Shown here: piece after piece, positions 1-10,844 of the stretch
How positions within the stretch are numbered: position 1 is the stretch's first letter
Layout of the letters: each line of letters starts with the position of its first letter
Source: Triatoma infestans
Taxonomy: Eukaryota > Arthropoda > Insecta > Hemiptera > Reduviidae
Length of the DNA: 64,000 bases
Assembly (NCBI GenBank): GCA_011037195.1
Contig: JAAEAF010006493.1
Coordinates: 1-64,000, forward strand
Reading direction: 5' to 3'
Notes under the pieces: generated by a model
Databases searched by the model: none
What the model was told of the DNA's origin: nothing
Seen by the model: the letters and a program-made list of their open reading frames with translations, nothing else
Position numbers and translations under genes: made by a program

Positions 1-768
1 TGTTCAGTAACCGCTGGATCGGGAGACGGGTACCGGTAAGCTAGCCTTCCAGATCGCTAGATTTAGCCCCTCTTGATTTCTTTCTTTGATCTCAAAGAAA
101 AAATTTATGCCAAGGAACCAAGAACTTCAGAAGCTCATAGAGAAGACTTAATCCAAACCTGCTTAGCGATTCCGGCAGGCATTTTACGATTAGCAGCTTC
201 TTATGTTGGCCAGCGACTGCGCTGGTGCCTTTAAGCCGAGGAAGTCATTTTGAATAAATAGGAAATATTATTTTGTCGATTTTTGTAAATAAACTGGAAA
301 ATTGTTTTGTTTTAATGATGTTTTCCCTGATTTCTAAGTCCCTTATGGTTTTAAAATACCTTTTAAGTTTTATCAGCATTTGAAATCTCTTATTTATTCG
401 AAAAATAAGAAAATCCGCTTTTAATTTTAGTTTACGAAACAGAAATATAGGAAAAAACCTCGAAAATTTAATCATTATGATTGAATATCTCGACAACGGT
501 TTGAAATATTGAAGTGAAATTAACGGCATTTTTCTTCATTTTTTGAATAGTTTTCAATGCAGCAGTAAAAAGTGGGGGTCAGAAGGAAATTGCCACTTTC
601 AACCACCGATTTAAGGTGTAAGGCGGTAATAAAATTAAAAAACATTAACACCTTCATAAACTAGAGCAAAAATACTTCAACAAACGTTATGCTCACTTTT
701 TAGATATCTTGCTTCGTTTAGGAGTTATTTCAAAAGTCGCCCGTTTAAATGGGACACCCATATGGGGT
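1..768 (+). mobile_element. mariner/Tc1-like transposon, 3' half with decayed transposase C-terminus
   Basis: The first ~235 bases translate, with stops and shifts, to a transposase C-terminal segment with the pattern R-W-I-G-R followed by W/S-x-S-R-S-x-D-L-A-P-L-D-F-F-L, which is typical of the last catalytic block of DDD/E mariner-type transposases. Bases ~545-768 are closely similar to the outer part of the element at 24750-25779 (same phrases around 'aaagtgggggtca' and 'caacaaacgttat'), ending in a terminal-repeat-like stretch near 765. The left end lies outside the window. In-frame stops make it inactive. Confidence 0.6.
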
Positions 769-1430
769 GTATGTTTGTATGTATGTAACAGAATATCTCA
801 AAAACGAAAAACACAGGAAGCTCAAAGTTAGTAATTCCGTTTAGGTACTATCACCGTATCTGATCCGAAGGGTATAGACATTGCTATCAACCGGAACAGC
901 GATTTTACTGAATTGTTTTTTTCAGTTTTTTCAATTTTGTCGAATACATTTCAAACGATTTTTTTAAACTCGTATACTACCTAAAGACGCAAATACCTAA
1001 CATTTTTAATTGTAACTTTTTTCCGAGAAAGCTGACTTTCAGGTATGTTTTGGGAGGGGAAACGTAGCGTTCCACTAAAGTACCACTTCAGTACAATGTA
1101 TGATTCTATCATCTAAATAATATTAATATACATTACAAGAATTGGTAGAATTTCAAATTTGAAGAAATTCGGTTAACCGGAAATGCAATGTTATTAAACA
1201 GGATTTTGCGTATTTTCGAATTTCCACATAAAACTATAAGGATTTCCTTTAAACTTGGAATGTTCTTGAACAGATATAAACCTATCATTTTTCTTTGGAA
1301 CATTTTTCCAAACATTTTGATTTTAGTTAGATCTGTGGCGTTAAATTTCAAATGTTGTTCTCGTATTTGTAGGTTTAATTCCATGTTATTGGCGTTCTTT
1401 TCTGGACTATAATATAATCATTCACTACTT
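769..1430 (+). repeat. partial copy of the ~1-kb dispersed repeat
   Basis: It carries the diagnostic sub-blocks of the family in forward order: 'atctcaaaaacgaaaaacac', a 'gatattccgttt'-like block, the 'ctgaattg-tttttcagtttt' block and a diverged 'ctaaagtaccacttcagtac' block. It is non-coding; the short frames across it are chance. It abuts the mariner end on its left. Confidence 0.5.
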
Positions 1431-1543
1431 GCCTGGGTAGATACTAGTTCGTTCCCCCAACACTTCTATATTTATGTTAAGAATGTGAGTAAAATTTGAG
1501 TTTAAAGAAAATTTGTCATTTTATAAAATAATTCCTGACGTAG

Positions 1544-1735
1544 TGGTGTAGTGGTTATGAGCATGGACTTGTAAGTGGGAGGACCTCAGTTCGAGTCCAG
1601 CGTATAACTGCTAAATTTTATATATGTTCAAAAAATGTTAATAGTAAGTAGGTGCTTCCGCCTCCGTCCACGACACCTAATTTGGTAGTTGAACATTAAG
1701 CCCGCCTGAAAAAATAGAAAAAAAAAAAAAATAGG
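1544..1735 (+). mobile_element. tRNA-derived SINE with 10-bp target duplication
   Basis: The head resembles a tRNA gene with an A-box-like 'tagtggttatgag' and a B-box-like 'agttcgagtcc', the internal promoter for RNA polymerase III. An unrelated body and an A-rich tail (~1708-1730) follow. The direct repeat 'cctgacgtag' lies immediately left (1534-1543) and right (1736-1745), as expected for a LINE-mobilised insertion. The exact 5' boundary is uncertain by a few bases because the head overlaps the duplicated 'tag'. Confidence 0.7.
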
Positions 1736-1745
1736 CCTGACGTAG

Positions 1746-2056
1746 GTTTTATAAGGAAGAAGAGGAAATAGCATTTCACGTTCTGTTCACTGCGAGGGGC
1801 TTGTATGGTTGAGGGTTCGCTTCTTTGGAGACCCCTCACCCAGTGGCCTCTCTCGGGACTACTAAGTTAATAAAGCAGACAGGACTCGAAAGGGTGCTCT
1901 CATTAGGGGTGCTCTTAACAGACCTCCTAGGACCACCCAGGATTCCAAAGACCTGATACGGGTCAGGACCGGTGGAGGAACTCCAACTTAAGGGGTGCCA
2001 CAAAAGATCCATAGGCTGGAGAGCCGACCCCTCATAGAATCTAATCTAATCTATAT
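1746..2056 (+). mobile_element. LINE 3' end (R1/I-like), tail of CTAAT repeats
   Basis: The + strand translation contains an E-E-E-I-A-F-H-V-L-type segment, like the C-terminal zinc-binding region of R1/I-clade reverse transcriptase proteins (E-E-T-x-x-H-x-L-x-x-C), with the final Cys region degraded. It ends in 'aatctaatctaatcta', the same kind of tail as the fragment at 4560-5168. It is a 5'-truncated, inactive copy. Confidence 0.5.
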
Positions 2057-2134
2057 TATTGTATTAACAACTATAAGACAAAGTTCTTGAGAGAGATTTA
2101 CACTGGATTTTTGACAATTGTAGTTTCATTGCAT
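2048..2134 (+). repeat. left copy of 87-bp direct repeat flanking a LINE
   Basis: This segment recurs at 3314-3400 with about four mismatches by eye. The two copies immediately flank the minus-strand LINE at 2135-3313, so they look like an unusually long target-site duplication. The left copy begins in the CTAAT-type tail of the preceding LINE, which dates the second insertion after the first. Confidence 0.65.
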
Positions 2135-3313
2135 TTTATTTTTTTTTATTACAAGCACACCGTATGGGCCGGGCCGTTCCCGAGCTCTCGCTCATAACAG
2201 CCCAATGATTATACTTCATCCCCAATGATCCCGAAACAAGAATAATTCCCAAGCAAGAATATATGAGGGAAGGGCACAACAAGGTACCTTTCATAAATTA
2301 TAATGAATTTATGCCACCATAGCAAAACAAGCTAACAAACCGCATCGCATTCATACTCATTCACACAATAAATACATTCATACTTCACGCATGCAGACAA
2401 AATTCCTATCCTAATTGACCTCTCAGTACTCGATATTCCTGAGAGGCCCGCTAAAAACTCGACAACTACCCAATCTATGTCATTCAATCCACAGTCATCC
2501 AATAAATTACTAATATTCCCACTTTCACTCCGCCTACCCTCGAAAATCACCCCACAGTGTACCGCGTCTTAGAGCCTCTTCTGCAAACTGTTTAAAGGCA
2601 TCGTATGCACTAATATTTTCCAGCAACAGGGTTAGTGTATCATTATCAATGCAAACATGATAGCCTATTGCACTCCACAATTTTGCCCTGAGATCCTCAT
2701 AACAGATGCACTCAAAAATAATATGTTCGGCGGTCTCTAATTCACCGCAACGACAGCAACCATCACTTACCAAACCCATCTGATACCACTTTCCCTTAAT
2801 TTGCCCATGGCCTGTCACTAGCCTGGAGACCGCGTAAGAAAAATCTGTGGGAACTATATACCCATTGTCGCGTCTGGCAAAAACCTGTAGGTGGTCCTCC
2901 CCTTTTGAGAGTAAGACCAGCGAGATTTACATTGCAGTAACAGATCCTGATCCAGTTTTCCTTTTTTTCATTCAGGAGCCAGATTCTGAAATCATTTCCA
3001 ATTTCTCCTTCTGGTAAGGGTTCTAACGAATGTCCACCCAAACTCACTGTTTTCCCTCTTCTTAAAAAGTATAATAGGGCCGATCTCACTACTTCCAGGT
3101 CGAGTGGAAGATATCCCGTCAAATCCTGCAGAGCCTCAGTTGATGTACGGCTAAAATTACCCATCAACATCAGCATGGCTCTTTGTATTGCGATGGTAGA
3201 CTCCTGAAGGCCGAGCTGCTAACTGTATGAACCCAAACGGAGCAGCAGTATAATACCTGTGCCAGTAAGACGCTTCTATACATTATTTTAACAGTTTTTT
3301 TTCTTTAATCCCC
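2135..3313 (-). mobile_element. 5'-truncated R1/I-like LINE, reverse transcriptase C-terminal region
   Basis: On the minus strand from about 3240 down to about 2550 the translation gives A-I-Q-R-A-M-L-M, then S-R-T-S-T-E-A-L-Q and P-L-D-L-E-V, then C-C-R-C-G-E-L-E-T-A-E-H-I-I-F-E-C. These are the post-RT 'thumb' and CCHC-like C-terminal signatures of R1/I-clade LINEs. One frame break falls near 2800. The 3' end on the minus strand is T-rich on the + strand (~2135-2150), i.e. a poly(A)-like tail. The element lies between 87-bp direct repeats. Endonuclease and RT catalytic parts are absent. Confidence 0.65.
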
Positions 3314-3400
3314 AATCTATATTATTGTATTAACAACTATAAGACAAAGTTCTTGAGAGATATTCACATTGGATTTTTGACAATTGTAGTTTCATTACAT
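3314..3400 (+). repeat. right copy of 87-bp direct repeat
   Basis: Partner of 2048-2134; see that entry. Equal length and few mismatches support origin as a target duplication. Confidence 0.65.
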
Positions 3401-4559
3401 ATTCCAAATTGGGTTTAAAACCCCGAAATATAGCTCCAATCGTTTCCTAAACAATGCGAAGCCAGCTACTTATTCAATAATAGCAAATTAAGAAAGAACC
3501 CTCACACTGGACAGAAGATAAAACTATTCTAGACAGAATATAAAACTAGACCGATATTCTGGACAGATATATTGTGGACAGAAGTTAAAACTATTTTATC
3601 CCTAAACCGGATGCAATACACACCAAAAAAGCCTTTTTAATGTTAAGATATCCTCAAAGACTTGGGCATGATTGAACGAATAAACTTGGGAAACTGATTT
3701 CAAAGTTGGAAACAATGATTTATAGAATCTATAAAAAAACGGGCATTGTTTTTGCCCATAGTTTGCCAAGTCCAGTACGCGAAGCGCCTATAACAAATCA
3801 TTCATGGAATGTATTACAAGAAAGCTCGCATGGCAAGAAGCATCTCTTGAAAGATTTATGGCAGAGCTTTCTTGTTATAATGATTTTTGTGTAAAAACTG
3901 GTTTATCATTTATAATTTTGAAAGAAATAGTGAAAAAATATTATAAAAAGATAGTTTAAAAAAAATGAAACAAAATTTATTTTCATTTAAGTAAAATAAA
4001 AAAAAAAAAATTGAAATGTCAAGCACGCACGAGAGAAAGAGAGAGAGAATTGGAAAGCTAGCGCTGATAGTGGCTACTTTTGCAACTTGTTGGAATGGCA
4101 GAGAAGGGAGATTTCATTGGATGATTTATGTGTGCGATATATCAAAAGTAGGTCCACTGAGGGGTACATTCCCTTCGGCCGTCTCACTCAAACTCTTTCT
4201 CTCTCTCCTCTTGTATCCCAAACATTTTGATAAATGCTACTTATTAGTTTAGTTTTGAAGAGCGCATAGGAAGGGACGCCCAAGTGTGTGTATATGTTTG
4301 TGCGGACGCGCGCGTGCAAGGCAATATCTCTCTCTTCTGCGGCGCCCTCACCAAATCAAATAGCGAAGCAGAGAATTGTTATCTGCAAAACTTGAAACTT
4401 TACTTGCAATCCTATACGTATTATACCTTCCTTTATCAGAACTAAGATATTCTTCCATCGTGTCTTTTTATTTGTCTGTATGAAGTGAAGTTTCTTCTCT
4501 CGGAAGTGAGAATTTTCTTAAAAATGATAAAAAACATTAGAATGATTAAGATAAAAAAT
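3401..4559. other. non-coding stretch, nothing recognised
   Basis: AT-rich sequence with a poly(A) run near 3998-4010 and short CT-rich patches at ~4190-4210 and ~4325-4340. Two short frames (3706-3894, 4016-4252) have no recognisable motif, poor composition and no splice context, so they are not called as genes. Confidence 0.4.
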
Positions 4560-5168
4560 AACAAGGTTAAAGAATGCCTATCTTGGCAGACTCAAAACCA
4601 TCTTTTTTTGAGATTATTAGGAGCAATGAAACAGCCGACCAACTGGCCAGGAATGAGGTGAACATTCCATTCATTGGTCCAGAACCTGTCCCGCGGATTA
4701 CCAAGGGACAGTGCGTGCAGAGATATGTTCTGAAGAGAACATGACAAACTCTGGAAAACAAGTCCAGCAGCCAAACACAGCAAGATGTTGACGTCAAAGC
4801 TCTGTATGAATAGAACGAAAGAGACCCTCTGTTTTAGGTATATTAATCTGGTGATAGATCTTTTCACGAGGCATGGACAAGGTGGGGATAATTAGCCCAC
4901 CCAATTAAATATCAGGAGGAAAAGGAAACGTGTTTGCAGCTATTGTTCGATTATATTGCAATCGCTAAATTGCACTATGAGGTCTTTGGCACATTGAGAC
5001 CAAAAGAGATAATGGCGTAAAGAGAGCTGATAGAGTAAACCTTCAACCTCATGAAGAGTGGAGGTTTCTTGTTCCATAGGGAAGGGAGGATCCGCAGGGG
5101 TAGACACAATAAGCAATTGGCTGCAGTGCTTGGAGAATGGGACCAATCTCATGTTCTAATCTAATCTA
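4560..5168 (+). mobile_element. LINE 3' fragment, decayed RNase H tail, CTAAT-repeat end
   Basis: The + strand translation N-E-T-A-D-Q-L-A-R-N-E-V followed by I-P-F-I-G-P-E-P matches the C-terminal part of a LINE RNase H domain. The last catalytic Asp lies in the E-x-A-D motif, and the G-P-E-P phrase is shared with the RNase H LINE at 14282-15149. Stops and shifts follow. The copy ends in 'ctaatctaatcta' like 1746-2056, so the two are probably the same or a sister family. Confidence 0.55.
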
Positions 5169-5841
5169 CTATGAAATTATCACTAGCATTGATGTCTCGC
5201 AAGAAATAGCCTGATAAACTGTTGAGAGATCACAAGATTTATGAAGAAATTCGACCGGATTTCACAAGATTCTCTGGGTAGAAAATATTAAGAAACCTAT
5301 TCAGTTATGATTGGGCACACGCTTCTATGGCTGTTAACTTCCAGGTCTGTACACGATGTGAATGGGGAGTCAGGAAACTATATTCCGCTATACTATAGTC
5401 TCCGCTGAAAGGAGACTAAATGTAGATTATTTTGGTATGGGCAGGCAGATATCAATAAAGGATCTAAGGAGGGTGAGTTGAAGGACATTAATACGTTCAC
5501 ATGGCGTCAAGGTTCACAGCACTGAAGAGTTACAAATGTATACACAGATCATACGCTAAAAACATTTTTCGTACTCAAGGGACCTCAAAACAAGTATTAA
5601 CGGTAAATTTTCAAAAGTTTGACACGATCGCTATATTTCCTCTTATTCTGGAAGTAAGAGAAAGTAATAAATTATTGACAATTATCTTTACTAAGAAGTA
5701 CAATTAGCTTTATTTAAACATTTATTTTCAGACACGGTCTGTAGTTTTTTTTTTTCTAGGAATTATATTATTTTACTGATTATGATTTCCATGAAACGGC
5801 ATTGATGATTAAATCTTTTTTTTCCTCTTTAATGATTACAG
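5169..5841. other. intronic or 5'-flanking sequence of the DIP-like gene
   Basis: No exon with a signal peptide or start codon could be identified here. Bases ~5560-5700 include a piece of the dispersed repeat, ending near 'gtaagagaaagt'. A T-rich tract from 5746 leads up to the splice acceptor at 5840-5841. Confidence 0.4.
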
Positions 5842-5966
5842 AACTGTCCGGTGAGACGAATGATTTGGCAGAGCCTAATTTCTCCGGACCAATACAGAAC
5901 GTGACCGTAGCTCTTGGACGGGAAGCTGTGCTCACCTGTTCAGTTACAGATCTTGGTCCATATAAG
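5842..5966 (+). CDS. DIP/lachesin-like Ig gene, exon with first half of Ig domain 1
   Basis: Exon of a neuronal immunoglobulin-superfamily surface protein. It follows a T-rich tract and the acceptor 'gattacag' and ends at donor 'AAG|gtaaat'. It begins with the last two bases of a codon and encodes 41 residues, including F-S-G-P-I-Q-N-V-T-V (start of the Ig fold and a potential N-glycosylation site N-V-T) and the B-strand cysteine in L-T-C-S-V. The phase-0 junction continues directly into 52926, where the V-G-W-L core tryptophan and the second cysteine follow. In insects this family (DIPs, lachesin, amalgam) has three Ig domains and binds Dpr proteins to specify synaptic partners. Which paralogue this is cannot be decided from one domain. 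The signal-peptide exon was not found. Confidence 0.88.
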
Positions 5967-6394
5967 GTAAATATTTACTTGCTTTATTTATTGATCTATA
6001 ACCAGTTGGAAAAAATGGGATTTAGTTTATTTATTTGCATACTTCAGCCATCACAATCCACCAGTCCAACAGCACACGTGGGCGTAGCTAGAGTAAAGAA
6101 AATATCTGGTGTGCAATATTCACGCCACTTTGTCTTATTGCAGTTAATGCAATTATAATAGGGTCAAATTTTCTTTAAATTACGAGTCGATCGGCTGTTT
6201 CTTAAAGCTAGATTACACGAAACATACTTGTCCCATGAGTTTGGCAAGCCTATGAAGATTCTGGCCAGAAGGGTGCAATGATAAAAAATGTAACCACTAC
6301 ACACGACTGAAAAGAATTGAACCCAACATTCGCTATTGATAATTGAAAAGATTATTGAAAACTATCGCGAGGCAATAAAAGCCTGATTTATATT

Positions 6395-6536
6395 TGTTGT
6401 GGTTGGTTCCTCAGAGCTGGAAAACATCAGAGTGTATCACACTGTTTGACAAACGCATCCTGATGATGGGCGAACGCCCCGTAACCGTCGATGACCACAA
6501 AAAGAAGCAGGCTATCTCGGAAAATATCTCTGTTAC
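6395..6536 (+). mobile_element. hammerhead-bearing foldback family, copy 1
   Basis: The left edge 'tgtggttggttcctcagagc' is the inverse of the right edge seen at 7240-7270 and 54739-54759 ('gctctgcggaaccaacca'). The hammerhead-like core follows at 6456-6493, then the 'ccacaaaaagaagcaggcta' block. No coding capacity. The right edge is lost or diverged. Confidence 0.55.
6456..6493 (+). ncRNA. degenerate hammerhead-ribozyme-like motif
   Basis: CAUC (stem I, 5' strand), CUGAUGA, then GGGC-GAAC-GCCC (stem II hairpin), but the GAAACCGGUC segment reads CGUAACCGUC, followed by GAUG (stem I, 3' strand). Core bases of the GAAA block are lost, so cleavage is unlikely. It is a decayed relative of the motif at 54652-54689. 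Confidence 0.45.
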
Positions 6537-6599
6537 TTACTTACATCTCCATATTAAAACCTATCAGGACATATGGCATTGAGTTCAACAAAACGTTCC

Positions 6600-6900
6600 A
6601 ATCTCCAAAGACTACAGCCCCTTCAACCCGAAATCCTTCACACTATCTTTAATGCCCACATTCTACGATACCAACCTAATCACCCATCTATGGAGACCTT
6701 GAAATTCCTTTTGTCAATTCAAGTCGGCCCGAACCCGATATAAAAAAATTCTATCAATCTTACAATCCCATTCTAATCCTTTAGCTCGCCATCTATCCTC
6801 TCGCACCATTCCAGATATCCCTCCCAGGCGTCTAAAACGCCATGGCCTCGCGATTGCCTCTCTTCAAGCAATGAGACCATCTTGTTCAGCTTATAGCTTT
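6600..6900 (+). mobile_element. Jockey-type LINE 3' fragment
   Basis: With two frame changes, the + strand gives H-S-N-P-L-A-R-H-L-S-S, then P-P-R-R-L-K-R-H-G. This matches the extreme C-terminus of the Jockey element at 46099-49301 (P-L-V-Q-Q-L-S-S ... R-R-L-K-R-H-W-P-R-D). No TSD was determined. Inactive fragment. Confidence 0.6.
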
Positions 6901-7058
6901 GCTCCTCGTCTGTAAGTGCACGAGTGTTTGCATGTTTATGTAAAGTGCAGTGCTAACTGTGTTATTTATAGCGTAGGAAAAGCTATGTAATAATATATAT
7001 CCATAAAGAAAACAATACCATACATAAAACGTCAGTTAAGGGGGTTCTTGCATTTAAT

Positions 7059-7270
7059 ATCAGAGATATCTTCCATGATGGCCTGCTTCTTTTTGTGGTG
7101 TGAGTGTATCAACTAAATTTGTGTTTTGTGAAATCTATGTTATCACACTGACAAAAAGCATCCTGATAATGGGCGAACGCCCGAAACCGGTCGATGACCA
7201 CAAAAACAAACAGGCTATCACGGAAAATATCTCTGATGCATTCCAGCTCTGCGGAACCAACCACACCACA
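7059..7270 (+). mobile_element. hammerhead-bearing foldback family, copy 2
   Basis: Left arm 'atcagagatatcttccatga' (7059 on) is the imperfect inverse of the right part 'cggaaaatatctctgat', so the copy can fold back on itself. The hammerhead-like motif lies at 7159-7196 and the right edge is 'ctgcggaaccaaccacacc'. The open frame across it is a by-product: similar phrases appear in the other copies only because the DNA is conserved. Confidence 0.6.
7159..7196 (+). ncRNA. hammerhead-ribozyme-like motif, one core mutation
   Basis: CAUC / CUGAUAA / U / GGGC-GAAC-GCCC / GAAACCGGUC / GAUG. All elements of the family consensus are present except that the invariant G8 of CUGANGA is A, which is expected to abolish activity. 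Stem I (CAUC with GAUG), stem II and the loop-less stem III (ACC with GGU) are intact. Confidence 0.5.
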
Positions 7271-7989
7271 AATTTTTATTCTTAATAATCATACTTTTTA
7301 TTATTAATATTATTATTACTTTAACCAGTAGTCTATAGTGAAATTATATCGTTTAATACGTGCGAGCTGGAGCGGGAAAAAGTAGAGGTTTAGCTCGCTC
7401 GGTTAGTTATGTCACGCCCAAAAACAACTCATAATTCCCCGCAGAGTCAGGTCAAAAGAAGCTCGCCTCCCAACCCAATGAGAAGTATGTGTGTTTGTTA
7501 GTATGGTGCCTGGTATTTCACTTTTTGTACTATAGAGACCAACCCGCACTAACAACTACGGTTCCAGACTTTATCACTTCCGCTATGTGGCAAAACCGCC
7601 CCTCTACTATTTTCCCCCGCCCACTCTTTCCCCTCCATGTCTTGCCTCTCTGTTCTATGACCATACTTTCTCTTCATCTTCCAAAACAATTTCTCCAACA
7701 AACACTGGTGTGGAGAAAGCAGCTAATTCAGCCAACCATGTTTCAAACTCTTGCTTTTAGCCTTTTTGCTCTTTGCGGGAAACAAGACCTCAATTAGTTT
7801 AGAAGAGCAATGGGAGTTTCTTCTTTATACATCTACAAGTAAGAAAGAGTTCACTCTTTCACCCTCTCACACTTTCTTCTCTCCTACCCAGTAGTTTTCT
7901 TTTTGACATTATTCTGGATAAAGTTAAAGATTATCTTCATTAACGAACTTTAAAATAAAAATTATTTTATCCACCAAATATTTATGCAT
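7271..7989. other. intron sequence, nothing recognised
   Basis: A short ATT-rich microsatellite (~7275-7320), then mixed sequence. The frame at 7489-7797 has no recognisable domain and no splice context and is not called. Confidence 0.4.
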
Positions 7990-8546
7990 TTTTTTCTTTT
8001 CTCTTATTCTTAGTATGAGAAAATATTGCAATAGTTTCATATTTCCAAAATTGAGTTTTCACTGGAAATGTACAAGTTTTGGAGCTTCGATTACTAAAAA
8101 ATTGTTTTTAGGGAAGGTCTGTACGTGTGCGTGATTTACGGAATGATTTTTTTTTTTATCCAGTTTTCCCGATTTTCTCGAAAACGCTTCAACAATTTTC
8201 TTTAAACTACATACTCTATCTATTTACATCCTATAACTTTTAGTTGAAACATTTAGCCGGAAAATTTATTCCGGGGGTTCTGAGGGAACAGAAGTGTTAT
8301 ACTTTCCTCTAAAAAGAGCCACTTCAATACAATATAATCACTTATATAATATTAATATATATTAGAAACGTTGTTAGAATTCTAAATTCGAAGAATATCG
8401 GTTTACGGAAGTGTGATTTTAGTTTTTTGGTTTTGTCCTCGATAACGGCTGAAATGATTTTCTTCAAAATTAAAATGCTCACTGCTCAGATGAAAACGTA
8501 TCACTTTAGTTTGCAATAGTTTACCGGGAAAAATTGATTTTATAGG
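7990..8546 (+). repeat. partial copy of the ~1-kb dispersed repeat
   Basis: Begins with 'ttttctcttattcttagtat', a diverged form of the family start, followed by 'ttgagttttcactggaaatg' and later modules with 'attttctcgaaaacgcttca' and 'taatattaatatatattaga'. Non-coding. It is cut on the right by the insertion at 8550. Confidence 0.55.
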
Positions 8547-8549
8547 TTA

Positions 8550-9289
8550 AGTGCCCTATACATTCTCAGTTTTATGCGCAGTTTTACACGTGTGACGTCA
8601 TGTTTGTACGATAAACTGTGATAACTGTGCAGTTTAGGACGATAATCACGCAGTTATGAGGCCTGAGCTATGGGACCCTCTTTTGCAACGTTAAACTGCA
8701 CGGTTGAACTGAGGTAAACACACAGTTTTCTCAGTTATTGTTCTTTCATGATGCCAAAAATGACGCTTTGTTGGCATTCATTGAAGTGTTGGCATTCATT
8801 GATCCTGAGCTATGGGATATTGAAAATCCACTTTAAAGCAACAGGAATAATATAGCTGCAGCTTACGAGTTATAATCGAACCCGACTCGTGATTCGTGAA
8901 CTGTTGTGAAAAATATTAACAATCTCCGAGTAAGGAGTTGAAAAAAGTTCAAGATTAAAAAAAAAAAAAAATCAGGTAGCTCAAGTGATGATCACTCTGG
9001 TATTTTAATGAACAATTATTCCTTGTAGGCCAAGAAACTAGTGAGCCCAGCGTGTCAACTGCTACTTTGCAAGATGACTGGTATGAAGAGGTAAATGTTT
9101 TCTGAACCTAAAAAGACAATAAAAAAAAGCAACAAAACCGAACGATAAAACAAAAATCCACAAACTGAGGAAACTGGTATAAAAACTGACGTTCTACCAT
9201 ACACTATCAGTTTAGTTAATCGTTCAGTTTTTTTGCCAGTTATTAGGGCAGTTAGACTGCGCAGTAAAACTGAGTGTGTATAGGGTCCT
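8550..9289 (+). mobile_element. TIR element flanked by TTA, PIF/Harbinger-like
   Basis: Imperfect terminal inverted repeats of ~30 bp begin near AAGTGCCCTATACA on the left and, read inversely, AAGGACCCTATACA on the right, both followed by CTCAGTTTTA and GCGCAGT. TTA lies directly outside both ends (8547-8549, 9290-9292), the target duplication of PIF/Harbinger transposons. Inside, an exon-like stretch (9029-9090) has acceptor 'ccttgtag', 20 acidic-rich codons (E-T-S-E-P, D-D-W-Y-E-E) and donor 'gtaaat'; it may be a remnant of an element gene. No transposase was found, so it is non-autonomous. Class assignment is an inference from the TSD. Confidence 0.5.
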
Positions 9290-9292
9290 TTA

Positions 9293-10844
9293 GGTTTAAG
9301 TTTAAAGCGCACAAGCTTTGTTGATGAAGGACAAATGGTTAGTGGGTGACAAAGTCCGCTCAGGTATAAAAGTAAATACCTTTTATTTTTTATGTCCAGA
9401 CCAACTGATCATTGTAAACGTTTCAACATTTCAAAGGAAATTTGTTAATTAAATTGTATCAATTGGTCTAAGAGAATGCTGTGTCTTTGTTAAGGAATTT
9501 TGATTCTCTTGTTAATATCTGATCCTTTATCATTGACCTGTTTGACAGTTGCATATTCTACGCTTCCCAGGACATTATTCTTACCTAGGACTGTAGCGCT
9601 CTTCTTCTTAGTGTAAAATATCTTACAAAAAAAAAAATAAATTAGCGGAACACTACCGTATCCAACATGAAACTTTTGTTTCAAATCTATTAACCGGAAG
9701 TTTGTGATTTTACAGAATATGTTTCTGAGTTTTTCGAATGCTATTTGCGTTTGTCTAGGCGCTATCTTTCCGACTACAATTAAATCACATTCACGTACTA
9801 TCTGCCTTGTTGTTAACATGTGCTCAACAAAGTGGAGCAGCCCCTTTTTATTGCATATTTAATTCTATAAATTGTTTTCTCTTCCTAATTACAATAAGAG
9901 AAAGTCATGCGAGTATGTCACATCAGAATTTTTTTCATCACCATAGTAACCAACCTACAGAAGAGAGACAGAGTATTATTTTGGTTCGGGATTGCATTCA
10001 TCCTTGTTATTCAATAAATATAAAAATTCATGGTCCATAATCCCTAACTAGAAAATATATTATTGTGCATTCCATTGGCTGAGTATGAAATAGAATACGA
10101 TGGAATTAACAATAATTGATTTTTCCGAAATTTGTGTGTAGTTTTGGGGGGGGAGAACTGTTTATTGCTAAAGAGAAAAATAATTTTCCCCATTTTGATT
10201 TTCTCTCCCCCCCTCCTCTACCTGCTTATAAAACACAAAATTTCTGGAAATAACTAACGTTTATATTGCTATCATCAGTCGCTTGTAGTATACTCGTATA
10301 TATCTATACCAAGTAATGTTCCCACATTAATTTCAGTCCGCCTTCACCAGCTACCACCAGTTTTACCTCTCCACAGTAATTGTTGGAGTTTATTTTATTG
10401 CTATAATGCTCACTCACACCACTATATAATTCCTTCTCTCTCTCACTCTCTTTCTCTCTCTCCAGTTATAGTTTATTACATTAACTGTTCCACATTAAGC
10501 TACGCTGTAATTCCACCTAACTAACTGTTCATATTATAAACATTGGTTTGCTTTATGGCCCAAATAACTTTAGTTTTTATTGTTGGATGATTTAAAATCA
10601 AGGACTGGGTATTTTCATCAATATCCCATAAACAATTATTTTAGTTTAAGTTTATACTAAGCCTTAAACCGTCTTATGTTTCTATTTGGTCCTATGCTGT
10701 CTAAGAAGTCCTCACAGCCAAAATTAACAATTCCCAAATTATATAACAAGCTGTCTATCTATTTAGTTTGACCACTTCTCCAAATTCCTTAATTATGTCA
10801 CGAAAATGAATCTTAATAATACTTAAAGTTGAAAACAACTTGGT
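9293..10844. other. intron sequence, nothing firm recognised
   Basis: It contains a fragment of the dispersed repeat end near 9893-9940 ('gagaaagtcatgcgagtatg' then a T run), a G-run/C-run pair near 10147-10215 and a CT-rich microsatellite at ~10430-10465. A minus-strand frame of 109 codons at 9490-9819 has no domain I can recognise and is left uncalled. Confidence 0.4.

Noticed and set aside
1544..1620. Functional tRNA gene
   Set aside because: No acceptor-stem pairing; followed by a SINE body, A-rich tail and target duplication.
7100..7285. Similar small peptides repeated at 6394, 7100 and 56793 (G-E-R-P-K-P-V-D-D-H-K)
   Set aside because: The conservation is in the ribozyme-like DNA of the foldback family; frames open at different points, start codons differ and inverted copies do not encode it.
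9490..9819. 109-codon minus-strand frame
   Set aside because: No recognisable domain, T/A-homopolymer-containing, no splice or repeat context that supports a gene.
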